Shown: positions 33,737 to 41,771, numbered from the stretch's first letter. The stretch is DNA of 64,000 nt from an uncultured Acetobacterium sp. (GCF_963664135.1 NZ_OY760905.1:2506736-2570735), one strand, 5' to 3'. Notes: generated by a model from the sequence alone, not told the origin. Numbers and translations are program-made.

Positions 33737-34794
33737 AGTTTCACTATGAAAATCTGGATGACAAGCGGATCAATGCCAAGCGCCCCTTCTGGAAAGAATT
33801 TTTAATTGTCTTTGGGGTGGTATTAATTTGCAGTGCTGGGGAAGTGCTGATTTTCAATCAGCAGATGCTTGATAAGACCAATCCCTGGATCATGGCTCTG
33901 GTTGGCATGTCCTATGCGCTGTTTATGGGATTGATTGTCAGTCTCGGTACCCGCTTTATTATGTATACCGGATTTCAAAGGCCGTTGACGGAAATCGGTC
34001 AGGCAGCCCGAAAAGTGGCCGCTGGAGATTTCACCGTGCACGTTCATTCCCAGCGAAAGGACAATAAAAAGGATGATCTGGAGGTCTTGATTGATGATTT
34101 TAATAAGATGGTGGAGGAACTGGCCACCATTGAAACCTTAAAAAGCGATTTCATCGCTAATGTATCCCACGAGATGAAAACACCGCTGGCGATTATCCAA
34201 AGCTATGCCTCGGCACTCAGAAAAGAGGAACTGCCCCAGGCAGAGAAACAGGAATATATTGATACCATTGTCGAGGCATCTCGGAAACTATCCACGCTAG
34301 TGACCAATATTCTGAAATTGAACAAGCTGGAAAATCAGGAGATCATTCAGAGCGAAAGCTACGCACTGGATGAACAGCTGCGTTGTTGTATGCTGGCCTT
34401 GGAAGAAAAGTTTGATGAAAAAAATATCGAATTTGACGCTGATCTCGATGAAGTGACCATTACCACCGATGAAAGCCTGATGGAAGTGGTCTGGAATAAT
34501 CTATTGACTAATGCTATCAAGTTTACTCCAAAAGATGGTTTGGTAAAAATTGAATTGCGAAGAGAAGACAGCCAAGCCATTATAAAGGTCAGCGATAGCG
34601 GCTGCGGCATGAGTGAAGAAACCTGCCGTCGGATTTTCGACCGCTTCTATCAGGGTGATACCTCCCATTCAGAAGAAGGAAACGGATTGGGTCTGGCGCT
34701 GGTTAAACGGGTAGTGGATCTGGTGGATGGAACCATAACAGCCGAAAGCGCGCCGGGTAAAGGCGCGACATTTACGGTAATTTTGAAATTATAG
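33733..34794 (+). CDS. Sensor histidine kinase
   Basis: This 353-residue kinase has two transmembrane helices near residues 22-42 and 53-76 with almost no extracellular loop, a HAMP domain to about 135, the phospho-acceptor motif FIANVSHEMKTPLA near residue 140 and a GHKL ATPase domain with NLLTNAIKFTP, DSGCGMSEE and GNGLGLALVKR. The tiny sensor loop suggests intramembrane sensing of membrane or envelope state. It is translationally coupled to the response regulator. A strong terminator follows. The gene at 35000 is a probable target. Confidence 0.94.
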   Translation: MKFHYENLDDKRINAKRPFWKEFLIVFGVVLICSAGEVLIFNQQMLDKTNPWIMALVGMSYALFMGLIVSLGTRFIMYTGFQRPLTEIGQAARKVAAGDFTVHVHSQRKDNKKDDLEVLIDDFNKMVEELATIETLKSDFIANVSHEMKTPLAIIQSYASALRKEELPQAEKQEYIDTIVEASRKLSTLVTNILKLNKLENQEIIQSESYALDEQLRCCMLALEEKFDEKNIEFDADLDEVTITTDESLMEVVWNNLLTNAIKFTPKDGLVKIELRREDSQAIIKVSDSGCGMSEETCRRIFDRFYQGDTSHSEEGNGLGLALVKRVVDLVDGTITAESAPGKGATFTVILKL

Positions 34795-34813
34795 AGAATC
34801 TATAACACCGATG

Positions 34814-34846
34814 AATCTCTCACATGGACGATGTGAGGGATTTTTT
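34814..34846 (+). terminator. Terminator of the two-component operon
   Basis: AATCTCTCACAT at 34814-34825 pairs with ATGTGAGGGATT at 34831-34842 (one G-U pair) around a five-base loop and is followed by six T residues. Confidence 0.87.
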
Positions 34847-34912
34847 CATTGCTAGCGTTTTATTACCAGATTTTTGGTGTTTATTTCATTGATGGGAATC
34901 ATAAAAAAGGGG

Positions 34913-34940
34913 TTTAACAAAACTTTAACCGAACATTAAC
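34913..34940 (+). promoter_or_regulatory. Triple TTTAAC-type direct repeats
   Basis: TTTAAC at 34913-34918, TTTAAC at 34924-34929 and ATTAAC at 34935-34940 repeat every 11 bases. They match the pair before the response regulator gene at 32996. The position, 60 bases before the start codon at 35000, fits an activator site just upstream of a promoter. This gene is therefore a likely member of the two-component regulon. Confidence 0.65.
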
Positions 34941-34999
34941 TTTGGGGAATATTTGGAGTGTAAGATTAAGACATCAAATATTAACAGAAACGGAGAAAG

Positions 35000-35518
35000 A
35001 TGATGAACGATACAAACAATAACAAACTGGTGATGAACGAGTATTTGGAGGTCAGCGTCAAATCCGATTTGGTACAGCTTTGCAGTGACTGCTACCACGC
35101 TCTGGGCTGGACGATTATCAACTCCAGTTCTGGGATTGATTCAGTAAAATTAAAACTGCAGCGGGATCCAAAAATCAAAAATCGGGTGGCATTATGTGAT
35201 TTGCAACGAAAATGCGAAGATGCCTTTATCAACATTGAAAAACTGGAATGTTCCAAAAATATAAAAGCGATGGCCTTATCGTTGGGGGCAGGGATTGCCG
35301 GAACGGTGTTTTTAGGCGGTGCAACATTTGCATACCTGGCCGCTATGATTCCGCTGTGTGTAGTGCTGGCAATTCCGGGATTTATCGGCTGGGGATTACC
35401 CTATTTCCTTTATAAAAAAAATGTCAAGAAAAGTACCGACCGTGTGAATCCGATGATCGAAAGCAATTACGCTGTGATTTATGAAGCCTGTGAAAAGGCC
35501 AGCCAGCTATTAGTTTAA
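35000..35518 (+). CDS. Hypothetical membrane protein under two-component control
   Basis: I do not recognise this 172-residue protein. The N-terminal part, about 90 residues, is soluble with four cysteines. Two adjacent hydrophobic helices follow at about 94-117 and 118-138 and form a hairpin anchor, then a positively charged YKKNVKKS segment and a soluble tail. Start codons at 35000 and 35003 are both possible; CGGAGAAAG precedes them. TTTAAC repeats upstream and the adjacent kinase-regulator pair suggest it responds to envelope stress. Confidence 0.7.
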   Translation: MMNDTNNNKLVMNEYLEVSVKSDLVQLCSDCYHALGWTIINSSSGIDSVKLKLQRDPKIKNRVALCDLQRKCEDAFINIEKLECSKNIKAMALSLGAGIAGTVFLGGATFAYLAAMIPLCVVLAIPGFIGWGLPYFLYKKNVKKSTDRVNPMIESNYAVIYEACEKASQLLV

Positions 35519-35545
35519 AAATAAATTCAAGAGGTGAGAAAGAAA

Positions 35546-35641
35546 ATGAAAAAAAGTATTTTTGCAGTGCTTGCAGTCGGTTTGGCATGTGCAGTCGGTG
35601 TTTTGGCATTATTAAAAATGAGTGAGCAAGACAGATACTAA
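35546..35641 (+). CDS. 31-residue single-helix membrane peptide
   Basis: This small gene has GAGGTGAGAAAG before its ATG and encodes a basic start (MKKS), a hydrophobic helix of about 22 residues and a short charged tail ending QDRY. It lies 27 bases after the membrane protein gene at 35000 and is probably co-transcribed. The sequence resembles a small membrane protein or uncleaved signal anchor. No family is recognised. Expression is suggested by the good ribosome binding site but not proven. Confidence 0.6.
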   Translation: MKKSIFAVLAVGLACAVGVLALLKMSEQDRY

Positions 35642-36012
35642 TCAATTATAGACAGATTGATCGGGACACAGATTTAATGTTGTTATTTAGACAGAGCGAT
35701 CACCAATTATCACCGGTTGAGCTTAGTAAAAAGGCGGAAGTGACCAAAGGAACCATGACCGGTCTAATTGCTGGTCTTGAGAATCAAGCACTCGTTGAAA
35801 AACTGATAAATACAGATGACAAAAGAAGCTATTTAGTTAAGTTAAGTTCAAAGGGGCAAGATTTATTAAATGAGATCTTGCCTGAGCATTATAAATTGAT
35901 TGGAGAGATGATGTCTGTTCTTGGAGACGATCAGCTCAAAGAAATGAGCTTACTTTTAAATCTGTTATCCAAAAAAGTAGTCAATTTGAATGGAGCGATG
36001 TCTAAATTGTAA
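35641..36012 (+). pseudogene. N-terminally truncated MarR-family regulator
   Basis: From about 35677 the frame encodes a MarR winged helix (LFRQSDHQLSPVELSKKAEV and GTMTGLIAGLENQALVEKLI) and the C-terminal dimer helix, about 111 residues. The usual N-terminal helix of 30-40 residues is missing and no ribosome binding site precedes the first ATG. The frame is open upstream to about 35641 but that part does not resemble MarR. It is probably a decayed gene; a short functional form cannot be excluded. Confidence 0.6.
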
Positions 36013-36014
36013 AA

Positions 36015-36238
36015 TCAAAGTAGAAACACCGACTGATGAGATGTTTTCAGTACAGTTAAGAAAATTTGGAGCAGATGATTATCGTGTTAATACCTTACTT
36101 AAAATGTTTCATCATTACAATGAGCATGGTTTTTACGGTAATCCTAATGTTTTAAAATGGTTGTTAGGACGTAAACCAAATGATTTTTCTTCATTTATGC
36201 GAAAAGCACTGGAGACTACACAAGAAAAACAAAGATAG
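36015..36238 (+). pseudogene. C-terminal remnant of an NmrA-like NAD(P)-binding protein
   Basis: The translated segment TPTDEMFSVQLRKFGADDYR followed by VNTLLKMFHHYNEHGFYGNP and GRKPNDFSSFMRKAL matches the C-terminal end of NmrA/NAD(P)H-binding quinone-reductase-like proteins. The Rossmann domain is missing. It begins directly after the truncated MarR gene, which in many genomes regulates such reductases, so the pair is probably the relic of a MarR-NmrA unit collapsed by deletion. Confidence 0.6.
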
Positions 36239-36425
36239 TATACGCAACAGCACTGGGCAATTCAAAGACTATTGCAGAAATTGTGGGATTGCTCAGAAAT
36301 AAAAATATAAATGTCCTCGGTGAACTAAACAAAAGGGAGAGCGCATTCATATTTCCGACTGCCACCCAAATGAAAAAGACTTTAAAAATGTCAAAGAATG
36401 GGCTGAGAAAATCATCATGTCCTAA
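36232..36425 (+). pseudogene. Flavodoxin remnant with internal deletion
   Basis: The segment KIVYATALGNSKTIAEIV matches a flavodoxin N-terminus with its FMN-phosphate loop. After about 28 residues it jumps to GELNKRE and, in a shifted frame, HISDCHPNEKDFKNVKEWAE and KIIMS, which is the flavodoxin C-terminus. The central part with both FMN-flanking loops is gone. No start codon or ribosome binding site is present. The 265 bases after it hold no gene but end in the MarR operator at 36658. Confidence 0.65.
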
Positions 36426-36657
36426 ACAAGTTTTATCAATTTAGATAGTGATGAGCAGAACGGTATTTGGATGAAAACCCGTAATAATTCAGTCGACAAT
36501 TATGTTACAAAGTATCGAAGTAGATATTTACTGCTGAAATAATTTTACCTCTCGAATACAATATATAAACCACTTTGAGCACAGTATGAATCAATAGTAA
36601 CGGATTGATATTTTCGGATAAACCGATTGACTTCAAGGCATTACTTATGTATAATAA

Positions 36658-36676
36658 TCGTGTATATACACTAAAA
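36658..36676 (+). promoter_or_regulatory. MarR operator 1
   Basis: TCGTGTATATACACTAAAA contains the perfect 12-base palindrome GTGTATATACAC. It lies 15 bases before the marR start codon. A near-identical 19-mer at 37143-37161 precedes the next gene, differing at one central base. The two copies flank the marR gene, which is strong evidence for a specific site of this regulator. Confidence 0.8.
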
Positions 36677-36690
36677 AAACAGGTGATCAC

Positions 36691-37128
36691 ATGAAAACAG
36701 AAAATCAAAATAAAAAATCGTCAGCATGCAATTGCCTCAATTTGCGGCGGGCATCCCTGGCAATTACTGAAATTTACGACCAATATCTGGCCCCCTGCCA
36801 GCTCAGTGTCAGTCAATTTTCAATTTTAAAACACATTCGTGCCATGGAGCCAGTGAGTGTCAGTGAGTTGGCCGCTGAAATCCGACTGGATCGGACAACT
36901 TTGGTCCGCAATTTAAAACCCCTTGAACAGCTGGGGTTGATTCATGATATTGCTAAGGCAGGAACGCGAAACCGGCAGCTCTGTTTAACGGTTGCGGGCA
37001 AAGAAAAAATCGAACAGGCCCATGTTTATTGGAACCAGGCTCAGGAACGGATTGAAGCACAGTTGGGACCGGAAGATACAAAAATCCTCCAGGCACTGTT
37101 ATTAAAAATTGAGGTTTTAGAGCCTTAA
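36691..37128 (+). CDS. MarR-family regulator
   Basis: This 145-residue regulator has the MarR winged helix (VSQFSILKHIRAMEPVSVSELAAEIRLDRTTLVRNLKPLEQLGLI in order at about 35-80) and dimerisation helices at both ends. Cysteines near the N-terminus (SACNCLNL) could be redox-sensitive. AAACAGGTGA lies before the ATG. Matching operators upstream and downstream of the gene indicate that it controls itself and the QueG-like/DUF2284/DUF3786 operon. The inducer is unknown. Confidence 0.9.
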   Translation: MKTENQNKKSSACNCLNLRRASLAITEIYDQYLAPCQLSVSQFSILKHIRAMEPVSVSELAAEIRLDRTTLVRNLKPLEQLGLIHDIAKAGTRNRQLCLTVAGKEKIEQAHVYWNQAQERIEAQLGPEDTKILQALLLKIEVLEP

Positions 37129-37142
37129 TTTTTTTAGCATTA

Positions 37143-37161
37143 TCGTGTAGATACACTAAAA
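37143..37161 (+). promoter_or_regulatory. MarR operator 2
   Basis: TCGTGTAGATACACTAAAA repeats the operator at 36658-36676 with one changed base in the centre. It lies 22 bases before the start codon of the QueG-like gene and so should control the three-gene operon separately from marR itself. Confidence 0.8.
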
Positions 37162-37182
37162 GAAAGTGAGAAAGAGCGTAAA

Positions 37183-38040
37183 ATGAGAGAGATAATTAAA
37201 GAAGAAATATTTCGGTATGTCAGAGAAAATGCAAACAATTACTCAAATAAAATCCAGGCACCCTATTTCGAGGAGCCCTTGGTTCAGTTTGCTTCCGCAA
37301 CAGATGAGCTATTTAGACAGTATAAAGAAATTATCGCACCCGAACATTTAACCCCGCAGGAAGTATTTGACATTGCCTATCCAGACGCAGCAATCAGAGC
37401 CCAGACGGTCATTAGTATTGCCTTACCGATTTCAGAAAAAATTCGGCAAAGTAACCATCTTCAAAAAGAATGGGCATCGGATGAATGGACACTGCTGCGA
37501 ACCTTTGGGGATGACACTTTTATTGACGGCTTGAACGAGTATTTGACGAATTTTTTAAACGACAAAGGCTATAAAACAGTCGAGCCCACTGCTTTAAAAG
37601 TTTTTAAAAAATATAAAAATGAGCAAGGCCCCTTATCAAACTGGTCCCAACGTCATGTTGCTTTTGCTACAGGCCTGGGAACCTTTAGCATCAATGATGG
37701 ATTTATTACGGAAAAGGGCATGGCAATCCGGTTAACATCGCTTGTTACTGAAGCAGTGATTGAACCGGACAAACGAGAAGCGGAAAATCATACGGCAAAC
37801 TGTCTCTATTTGTCAAAAGGAACCTGTAAAGCCTGCTTTAAGCGTTGTCCAGTGGGAGCCATTACGGAAAAAGGACATGATAAGATTGTGTGCGTGCAGC
37901 GCTGCTATGGAGAAGAATCCAAATCTCGGGCAAAAGCAATTGGCGGCAATCCAGAGGCAGGCTCAGGCTGTGGTTTATGTCAAACCAATATTCCCTGTGA
38001 ATGTTCAAACCCGATGAGTGCCAGTAATAAAAGAAAGTAA
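37183..38040 (+). CDS. QueG-like double 4Fe-4S protein
   Basis: This 285-residue protein has an N-terminal domain like that of epoxyqueuosine reductase-type proteins and a C-terminal two-cluster ferredoxin motif (CLYLSKGTCKACFKRCPVGAI, later CVQRCYG and SGCGLCQTNIPCE). It lacks the HEAT-like tail and tRNA-binding features of QueG, so queuosine synthesis is unlikely. It heads an operon with DUF2284 and DUF3786 proteins under a MarR operator. A role in Fe-S electron delivery to a metal or corrinoid protein is possible but not shown. Confidence 0.78.
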   Translation: MREIIKEEIFRYVRENANNYSNKIQAPYFEEPLVQFASATDELFRQYKEIIAPEHLTPQEVFDIAYPDAAIRAQTVISIALPISEKIRQSNHLQKEWASDEWTLLRTFGDDTFIDGLNEYLTNFLNDKGYKTVEPTALKVFKKYKNEQGPLSNWSQRHVAFATGLGTFSINDGFITEKGMAIRLTSLVTEAVIEPDKREAENHTANCLYLSKGTCKACFKRCPVGAITEKGHDKIVCVQRCYGEESKSRAKAIGGNPEAGSGCGLCQTNIPCECSNPMSASNKRK

Positions 38041-38051
38041 GGAAGAGCGAA

Positions 38052-38594
38052 ATGATTAAACAAACGAAAATTGAAAAAGAGCTGGCCCACTTGCCGATCC
38101 TGGAATATGCTTTTTTAAAACCCAGTGAAATTATCTTCTCAAAAGAAGTCCGGGATCTCTGCGAAGGCAATAGCTGCGGCATGTATAATAAATCCTGGGC
38201 CTGTCCGCCGGCAGTAGGGAGTGTTGAGAGTTGCATGGAAAATTGTTATGGCTACGAAAGGGCAATGTTGTTTACAACTGCCACCGCAGTAGCCAGCAGT
38301 TTTGACATGAAAGGATGGATGCGTGCCCGGGTCGAGCATGAGGCCTTAACGGATCAGGTGGCTGCGGTTTTTCGCAGCCATGACAAAGATGCCTTGATTC
38401 TATCCACCGAAGGATGCACCGTTTGTAAAAAATGCACCTACCCCGATGCGCCCTGCCGGTTCCCCGATCGGATGTATCCGGCCACCGAAGGGTATGGCAT
38501 CATGGTGATGCAGATGGCTCCGTCTTTAAATATCAGCTACAATAATGGTGCCAATACGGTCACCTATTTTAGCATGGTACTGTTTAATGAATAA
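38052..38594 (+). CDS. DUF2284 predicted metal-binding protein
   Basis: This 180-residue protein matches DUF2284. It has the C-x5-C-x8-CPP motif (CEGNSCGMYNKSWACPPAVG), a following CMENC, and a second cluster motif CTVCKKCTYPDAPCRFP near residue 118. The cysteines probably bind Fe-S clusters. The family is frequent in anaerobic archaea and clostridia and its function is not established. A decayed paralogue lies at 39380-39771. The start has GGAAGAG upstream; the stop overlaps the DUF3786 gene. Confidence 0.88.
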   Translation: MIKQTKIEKELAHLPILEYAFLKPSEIIFSKEVRDLCEGNSCGMYNKSWACPPAVGSVESCMENCYGYERAMLFTTATAVASSFDMKGWMRARVEHEALTDQVAAVFRSHDKDALILSTEGCTVCKKCTYPDAPCRFPDRMYPATEGYGIMVMQMAPSLNISYNNGANTVTYFSMVLFNE

Positions 38595-39237
38595 GCAATA
38601 CTCGATGCCGAGTTCTTATGATATTATTTACGAAGCGCTGTTGCCAAAATTGGCGGAGTGTAACCTGGCGGAAAGTGCAGACCGTTTTGACCTGCCTATT
38701 GATTCCGATGGACAGATTACCCTCAGTTTTTTAAAACGGGATTATCGCATTACCAATACTGGGGTAACACCGATTGATGGAAAACCGGTTAATATCAATA
38801 ACCGGTCCATCCTGATCCATTATGTGTTGTCTCAAGGCACTGGTGAGCCTGTTTATTCATTTAAACCCCTTTTTCGGATGACGACTATTTTTTCAAGTGG
38901 CGACACCGGAAAAGCCAGCATGATGGACGCACCGCTGATTAAAGCTTTTGGCAATGACGTCAATAAATTGGCAAATGCGGTCATAAAATTAGGCGGAAAA
39001 TCGGAGCTTTCCAGAGATCCGTATAGTCGTTGTTGGTTGTTGGAAGTGCTGCCTAAAATACCGGTTAAGATCATCTATCGGGAAGCCGATGAGGATTTTC
39101 CGGTTGAGATTCAGACCCAATTTGATGAAAGCGCACCGGAATTCCTGGAGTTTGAATGTCTGGCATTTCTTTGTGGCTGCCTCGTCAGAGCACTGATTAA
39201 AACGGCGGAATATGGGACTGTAGATGGATGGGAGTAA
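38587..39237 (+). CDS. DUF3786 family protein
   Basis: This 216-residue protein fits DUF3786: YDIIYEALLPKLAECNLAESADRF near the start, ILIHYVLSQGTGEP in the middle and a late PVKIIYREADEDFPVEIQTQFD block. An open frame extends to 38545, but ATG at 38587 overlaps the DUF2284 stop by eight bases and gives the family start. DUF3786 proteins are often fused to or beside Fe-S and corrinoid proteins in acetogens and sulfate reducers; their function is unknown. Confidence 0.85.
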   Translation: MNKQYSMPSSYDIIYEALLPKLAECNLAESADRFDLPIDSDGQITLSFLKRDYRITNTGVTPIDGKPVNINNRSILIHYVLSQGTGEPVYSFKPLFRMTTIFSSGDTGKASMMDAPLIKAFGNDVNKLANAVIKLGGKSELSRDPYSRCWLLEVLPKIPVKIIYREADEDFPVEIQTQFDESAPEFLEFECLAFLCGCLVRALIKTAEYGTVDGWE

Positions 39238-39379
39238 CTACCCCACTGTCTGTTTTTTACTTGGAAAGGTATGATGTTTAGATAATTTGCTGAAATAAAC
39301 TGATCGCGGTTGTTGGAACAATATACTCATGTAACATAAACTTCAAAAATTAGATATCTGCAGGAAATCAGAACCTAAT

Positions 39380-39771
39380 TTGAAGAAAATACCTGTCGGC
39401 AATATGGTAAAACTTGGGCTGCCGGCAACAGTAGAATTGATTAAAGTGTGTATGCCGCGTTATTTGAATTGTAATCGTATTCTTGTTTTTACCAGTAAAT
39501 GCACTCTCAATAATGCTTTTGATGTTATAAGGAATGATGGAACTTAAAAAGAATGACCGTGATTTTGAGGATAAAGCAAACCTTTTTTCAACGGAATATC
39601 AGATTCTTTCAAATGAGGGCTCCAGAATTTGTAGAAATGTACTTATCCTGATGAACCATGCCGGTTTCCAGAAAAAATGCATTACTACGCCAACGAAGGA
39701 TATGGTATCTGGGTAAAAAGGCCGGTGTTAATTATAATAATAGTGAGCTACTTCTAGGCATTGTTGTTTAA
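39380..39771 (+). pseudogene. Decayed DUF2284 paralogue
   Basis: The sequence contains pieces of a second DUF2284 gene in successive frames: TCRQYGKTWA, then LPATVELIKVCMPRYL and an ILVFTSK strand, then EGSRICRN, then CTYPDEPCRFPEKMHYYANE with GYGIWVK, and NYNNSELLLGIVV before a stop at 39769-39771. At least three frameshifts are needed. The order matches the intact gene at 38052. It is a tandem copy that has lost function. The 140 bases before it hold no gene. Confidence 0.8.
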
Positions 39772-39851
39772 TAAAGCAGATTTAAAAAAGTTCTGCATAG
39801 ATAATAGTTCGAAAAATTACATGACCTGTGGTGTCGGTTGGGAGAAAAAAT

Positions 39852-40604
39852 ATGTATTATAAGTTGATTGGCTGTAAAGCAATTCAAAGAGAGATTGCCA
39901 GTATTGTCTATAAATGTCCTAATGTTATCGATACGACGATGATCAGACAGGATTTTCATGAAAATCCAAAAATACTCAAAAATATTTTACAGGAGGAAAT
40001 TGATCATATTGACAATGATACCTGTAAGCACACAAATGGGATTAGAATCAATGAAATCAGCGCTATTCTATTAGGTTATGGACTTTGTTCTTATGCGACA
40101 TCTGGTCTAAAAAGCAAAAAATATCCACTTGTTATACCCAAAGCCCATGATTGTATAACACTTCTGATGGGTTCTAAGGAAGAATATAAAGAAGATTATT
40201 CAAAGAATGTCGGTACCTTTTTCTATTCTCAAGGATTTTTGGAACTAGGAGCTTTTTCAGATGACCAAAGGATTGAAAAAGCGCGCGTGGAATATTCGAA
40301 AAGGTATAAAGATCCTAAAAGAGTTGAACAATTGTTGGAAGTAGAAGCTGAGATGCTAAAAAATTACAAATACGCGGCTTTAATATCATGGCCGGATTTA
40401 ACCGCAGATTTCTGCGAAAATAAGGTGCGGAAAATAGCTGAAAAAAAAGGCTGGGAATACCGTAATATTAAGGGAAAGTCTTCACTTTTGGAAGATCTAA
40501 TAAATGGAAATTGGCGAGAAGAGAATTTTATAATCGTTCCACCAGGTAATGAGATGATTCCTTCCTATGATGATGAGATTATGCGATTAAAAGTTGACAA
40601 ATAA
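39852..40604 (+). CDS. DUF1638 family protein
   Basis: This 250-residue soluble protein matches DUF1638, with the start MYYKLIGCKAIQREIASI, a LLGYGLCSYATSGL loop, PKAHDCITLLMGSKEEY and a late SWPDLTADFCENKVRKIAEKKGW. The frame is open to 39828, but GGGAGAAAAAAT before the ATG at 39852 and family start support 39852. DUF1638 genes occur in methanogens and acetogens, often near corrinoid methyltransferase genes, which fits the organism. The His/Cys pattern suggests metal binding. The function is not established. Confidence 0.85.
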   Translation: MYYKLIGCKAIQREIASIVYKCPNVIDTTMIRQDFHENPKILKNILQEEIDHIDNDTCKHTNGIRINEISAILLGYGLCSYATSGLKSKKYPLVIPKAHDCITLLMGSKEEYKEDYSKNVGTFFYSQGFLELGAFSDDQRIEKARVEYSKRYKDPKRVEQLLEVEAEMLKNYKYAALISWPDLTADFCENKVRKIAEKKGWEYRNIKGKSSLLEDLINGNWREENFIIVPPGNEMIPSYDDEIMRLKVDK

Positions 40605-40693
40605 CTTTTAATTTTGGACTTGACTGACAGAATTACCAGTATGGTCTTCTATCAAGATTTAGTACAAATAAAAATTAGCTGTTTATTCTCATA

Positions 40694-40812
40694 TTAAACA
40701 GCTAATTGCAAATCCGAGTTGTTCATTTTTGCAAATAGTTTTTCAAAATCATCGGGCGACATACAATCGCAATGACTATGAATCCGTTTCGTATTGTACA
40801 AAAATTATATTA
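40694..40812 (-). pseudogene. IS3-family transposase C-terminal fragment
   Basis: Leftward translation gives FLYNTKRIHSHCDCMSPDDF, then EKLFAKMNNSDLQLAV and a stop at 40694-40696. The YN-x-KRIHSH-x3-MSP block is the conserved end of IS3-family integrase-like transposases. Only about 40 residues remain. An inverted repeat (TTAGCTGTTTA 40675-40685, TAAACAGCTAA 40695-40705) overlaps its end and may be a remnant terminator. It marks an old insertion beside the first oxidoreductase cluster. Confidence 0.75.
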
Positions 40813-40845
40813 TATCCGAAAGTAAAACAAAGGTTTCAGAATAAT

Positions 40846-41556
40846 TTATTTGAGGATGTTAATGAAATCATCAAAATAGCGTTCTAGATGTCTTACCGCC
40901 CCTTCACCGTCACCGTTTCGGATATAGTCATACACTTTTTCACGCAGTTCCACAGCGTTAAGCGGACCAATCTGATCTGCCCAAATCCGGGAATATTCGA
41001 CAATGAATAAAGCAAATGAATTGAGAAGAATTGGCAATAACAGGTTACCGGAAACGATGTTCAACGCATGATATTCCTGGTGAAGCATTTCGCCAACCCA
41101 CGTATTGTCCGGCGGGTTAGGCCCATTGAGAGACGCCCGGATTTCCGCCAGTATCCGTAGTGGTTTTTCCAGCTGTTCCTCTGTATGATTTGCTGCCAAA
41201 TTGCGCAGTATCAGGGATTCGAGTGCCACGCGGGTATGGAGAATGGACGTTATCATCTGTTTATCCATCATGCCGTCGCGATAGCGGGCAATGGCCATCA
41301 GCGTATCGGCAGTTCCGCATTCTACATAGTTCGCAACAAAAACGCCATGCCGTGGAACGATGCGGAGAAAACCCTTACGGGACAGGTTCGTTATCCCCGT
41401 ATGGACAATGCTTTTGCTGATCTGCATGCTTTCAGCGAGCATACTCTCGGTCGGCAGCCGATCCCCGATTTTAAGATCTCCCGAAATGATCATTGCCTCA
41501 ATCTGCTGTTCAAAAACATCTAAAGCGTTGGGTAAGCACAACGGCTCAAATTTCAT
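40846..41556 (-). CDS. GntR/FadR-family regulator
   Basis: This 236-residue regulator has an N-terminal GntR winged helix (LKIGDRLPTESMLAESMQISKSIV with GITNLSRKGFLRIVPRHGVFV) and a C-terminal FCD-like all-helical ligand domain at about 85-230. Ligands of such domains are usually small carboxylates bound with a metal. GGAGAGGAG precedes the ATG. It is divergent from the first oxidoreductase operon, separated by 318 bases that contain a palindrome, so it is the likely local regulator. Its ligand may hint at the enzyme's substrate. Confidence 0.9.
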   Translation of the reverse strand: MKFEPLCLPNALDVFEQQIEAMIISGDLKIGDRLPTESMLAESMQISKSIVHTGITNLSRKGFLRIVPRHGVFVANYVECGTADTLMAIARYRDGMMDKQMITSILHTRVALESLILRNLAANHTEEQLEKPLRILAEIRASLNGPNPPDNTWVGEMLHQEYHALNIVSGNLLLPILLNSFALFIVEYSRIWADQIGPLNAVELREKVYDYIRNGDGEGAVRHLERYFDDFINILK

Positions 41557-41713
41557 TTTGCAAAACTCCTCTCCAAGTAGTCATATCCGCCATTATACCA
41601 CCGATTAAAATGATCGAAAAGGTACAAGTGAAAATTATTGACAGTACAGCATTTAATTGTATTTTGTTTAACAAAAATTAAAAAAAGAAAACTTTGATTT
41701 TCCAAGAAAATAC

Positions 41714-41771
41714 TTGTTTAAATAGACAATAAGTGGTAAAGTAAAAAAATGGTGATTGTGATTAATCACCA
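41714..41771 (+). promoter_or_regulatory. Candidate promoter and GntR operator for oxidoreductase cluster 1
   Basis: TTGTTT at 41714-41719 and TAAAGT at 41737-41742 with a 17-base spacer form a plausible moderate promoter. Eight bases downstream lies an inverted repeat, TGGTGATT at 41750-41757 and AATCACCA at 41764-41771, with a six-base spacer. It would cover the transcription start. A divergent GntR gene makes it the natural candidate binder. The rest of the 318-base divergent region shows no gene. Confidence 0.5.
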
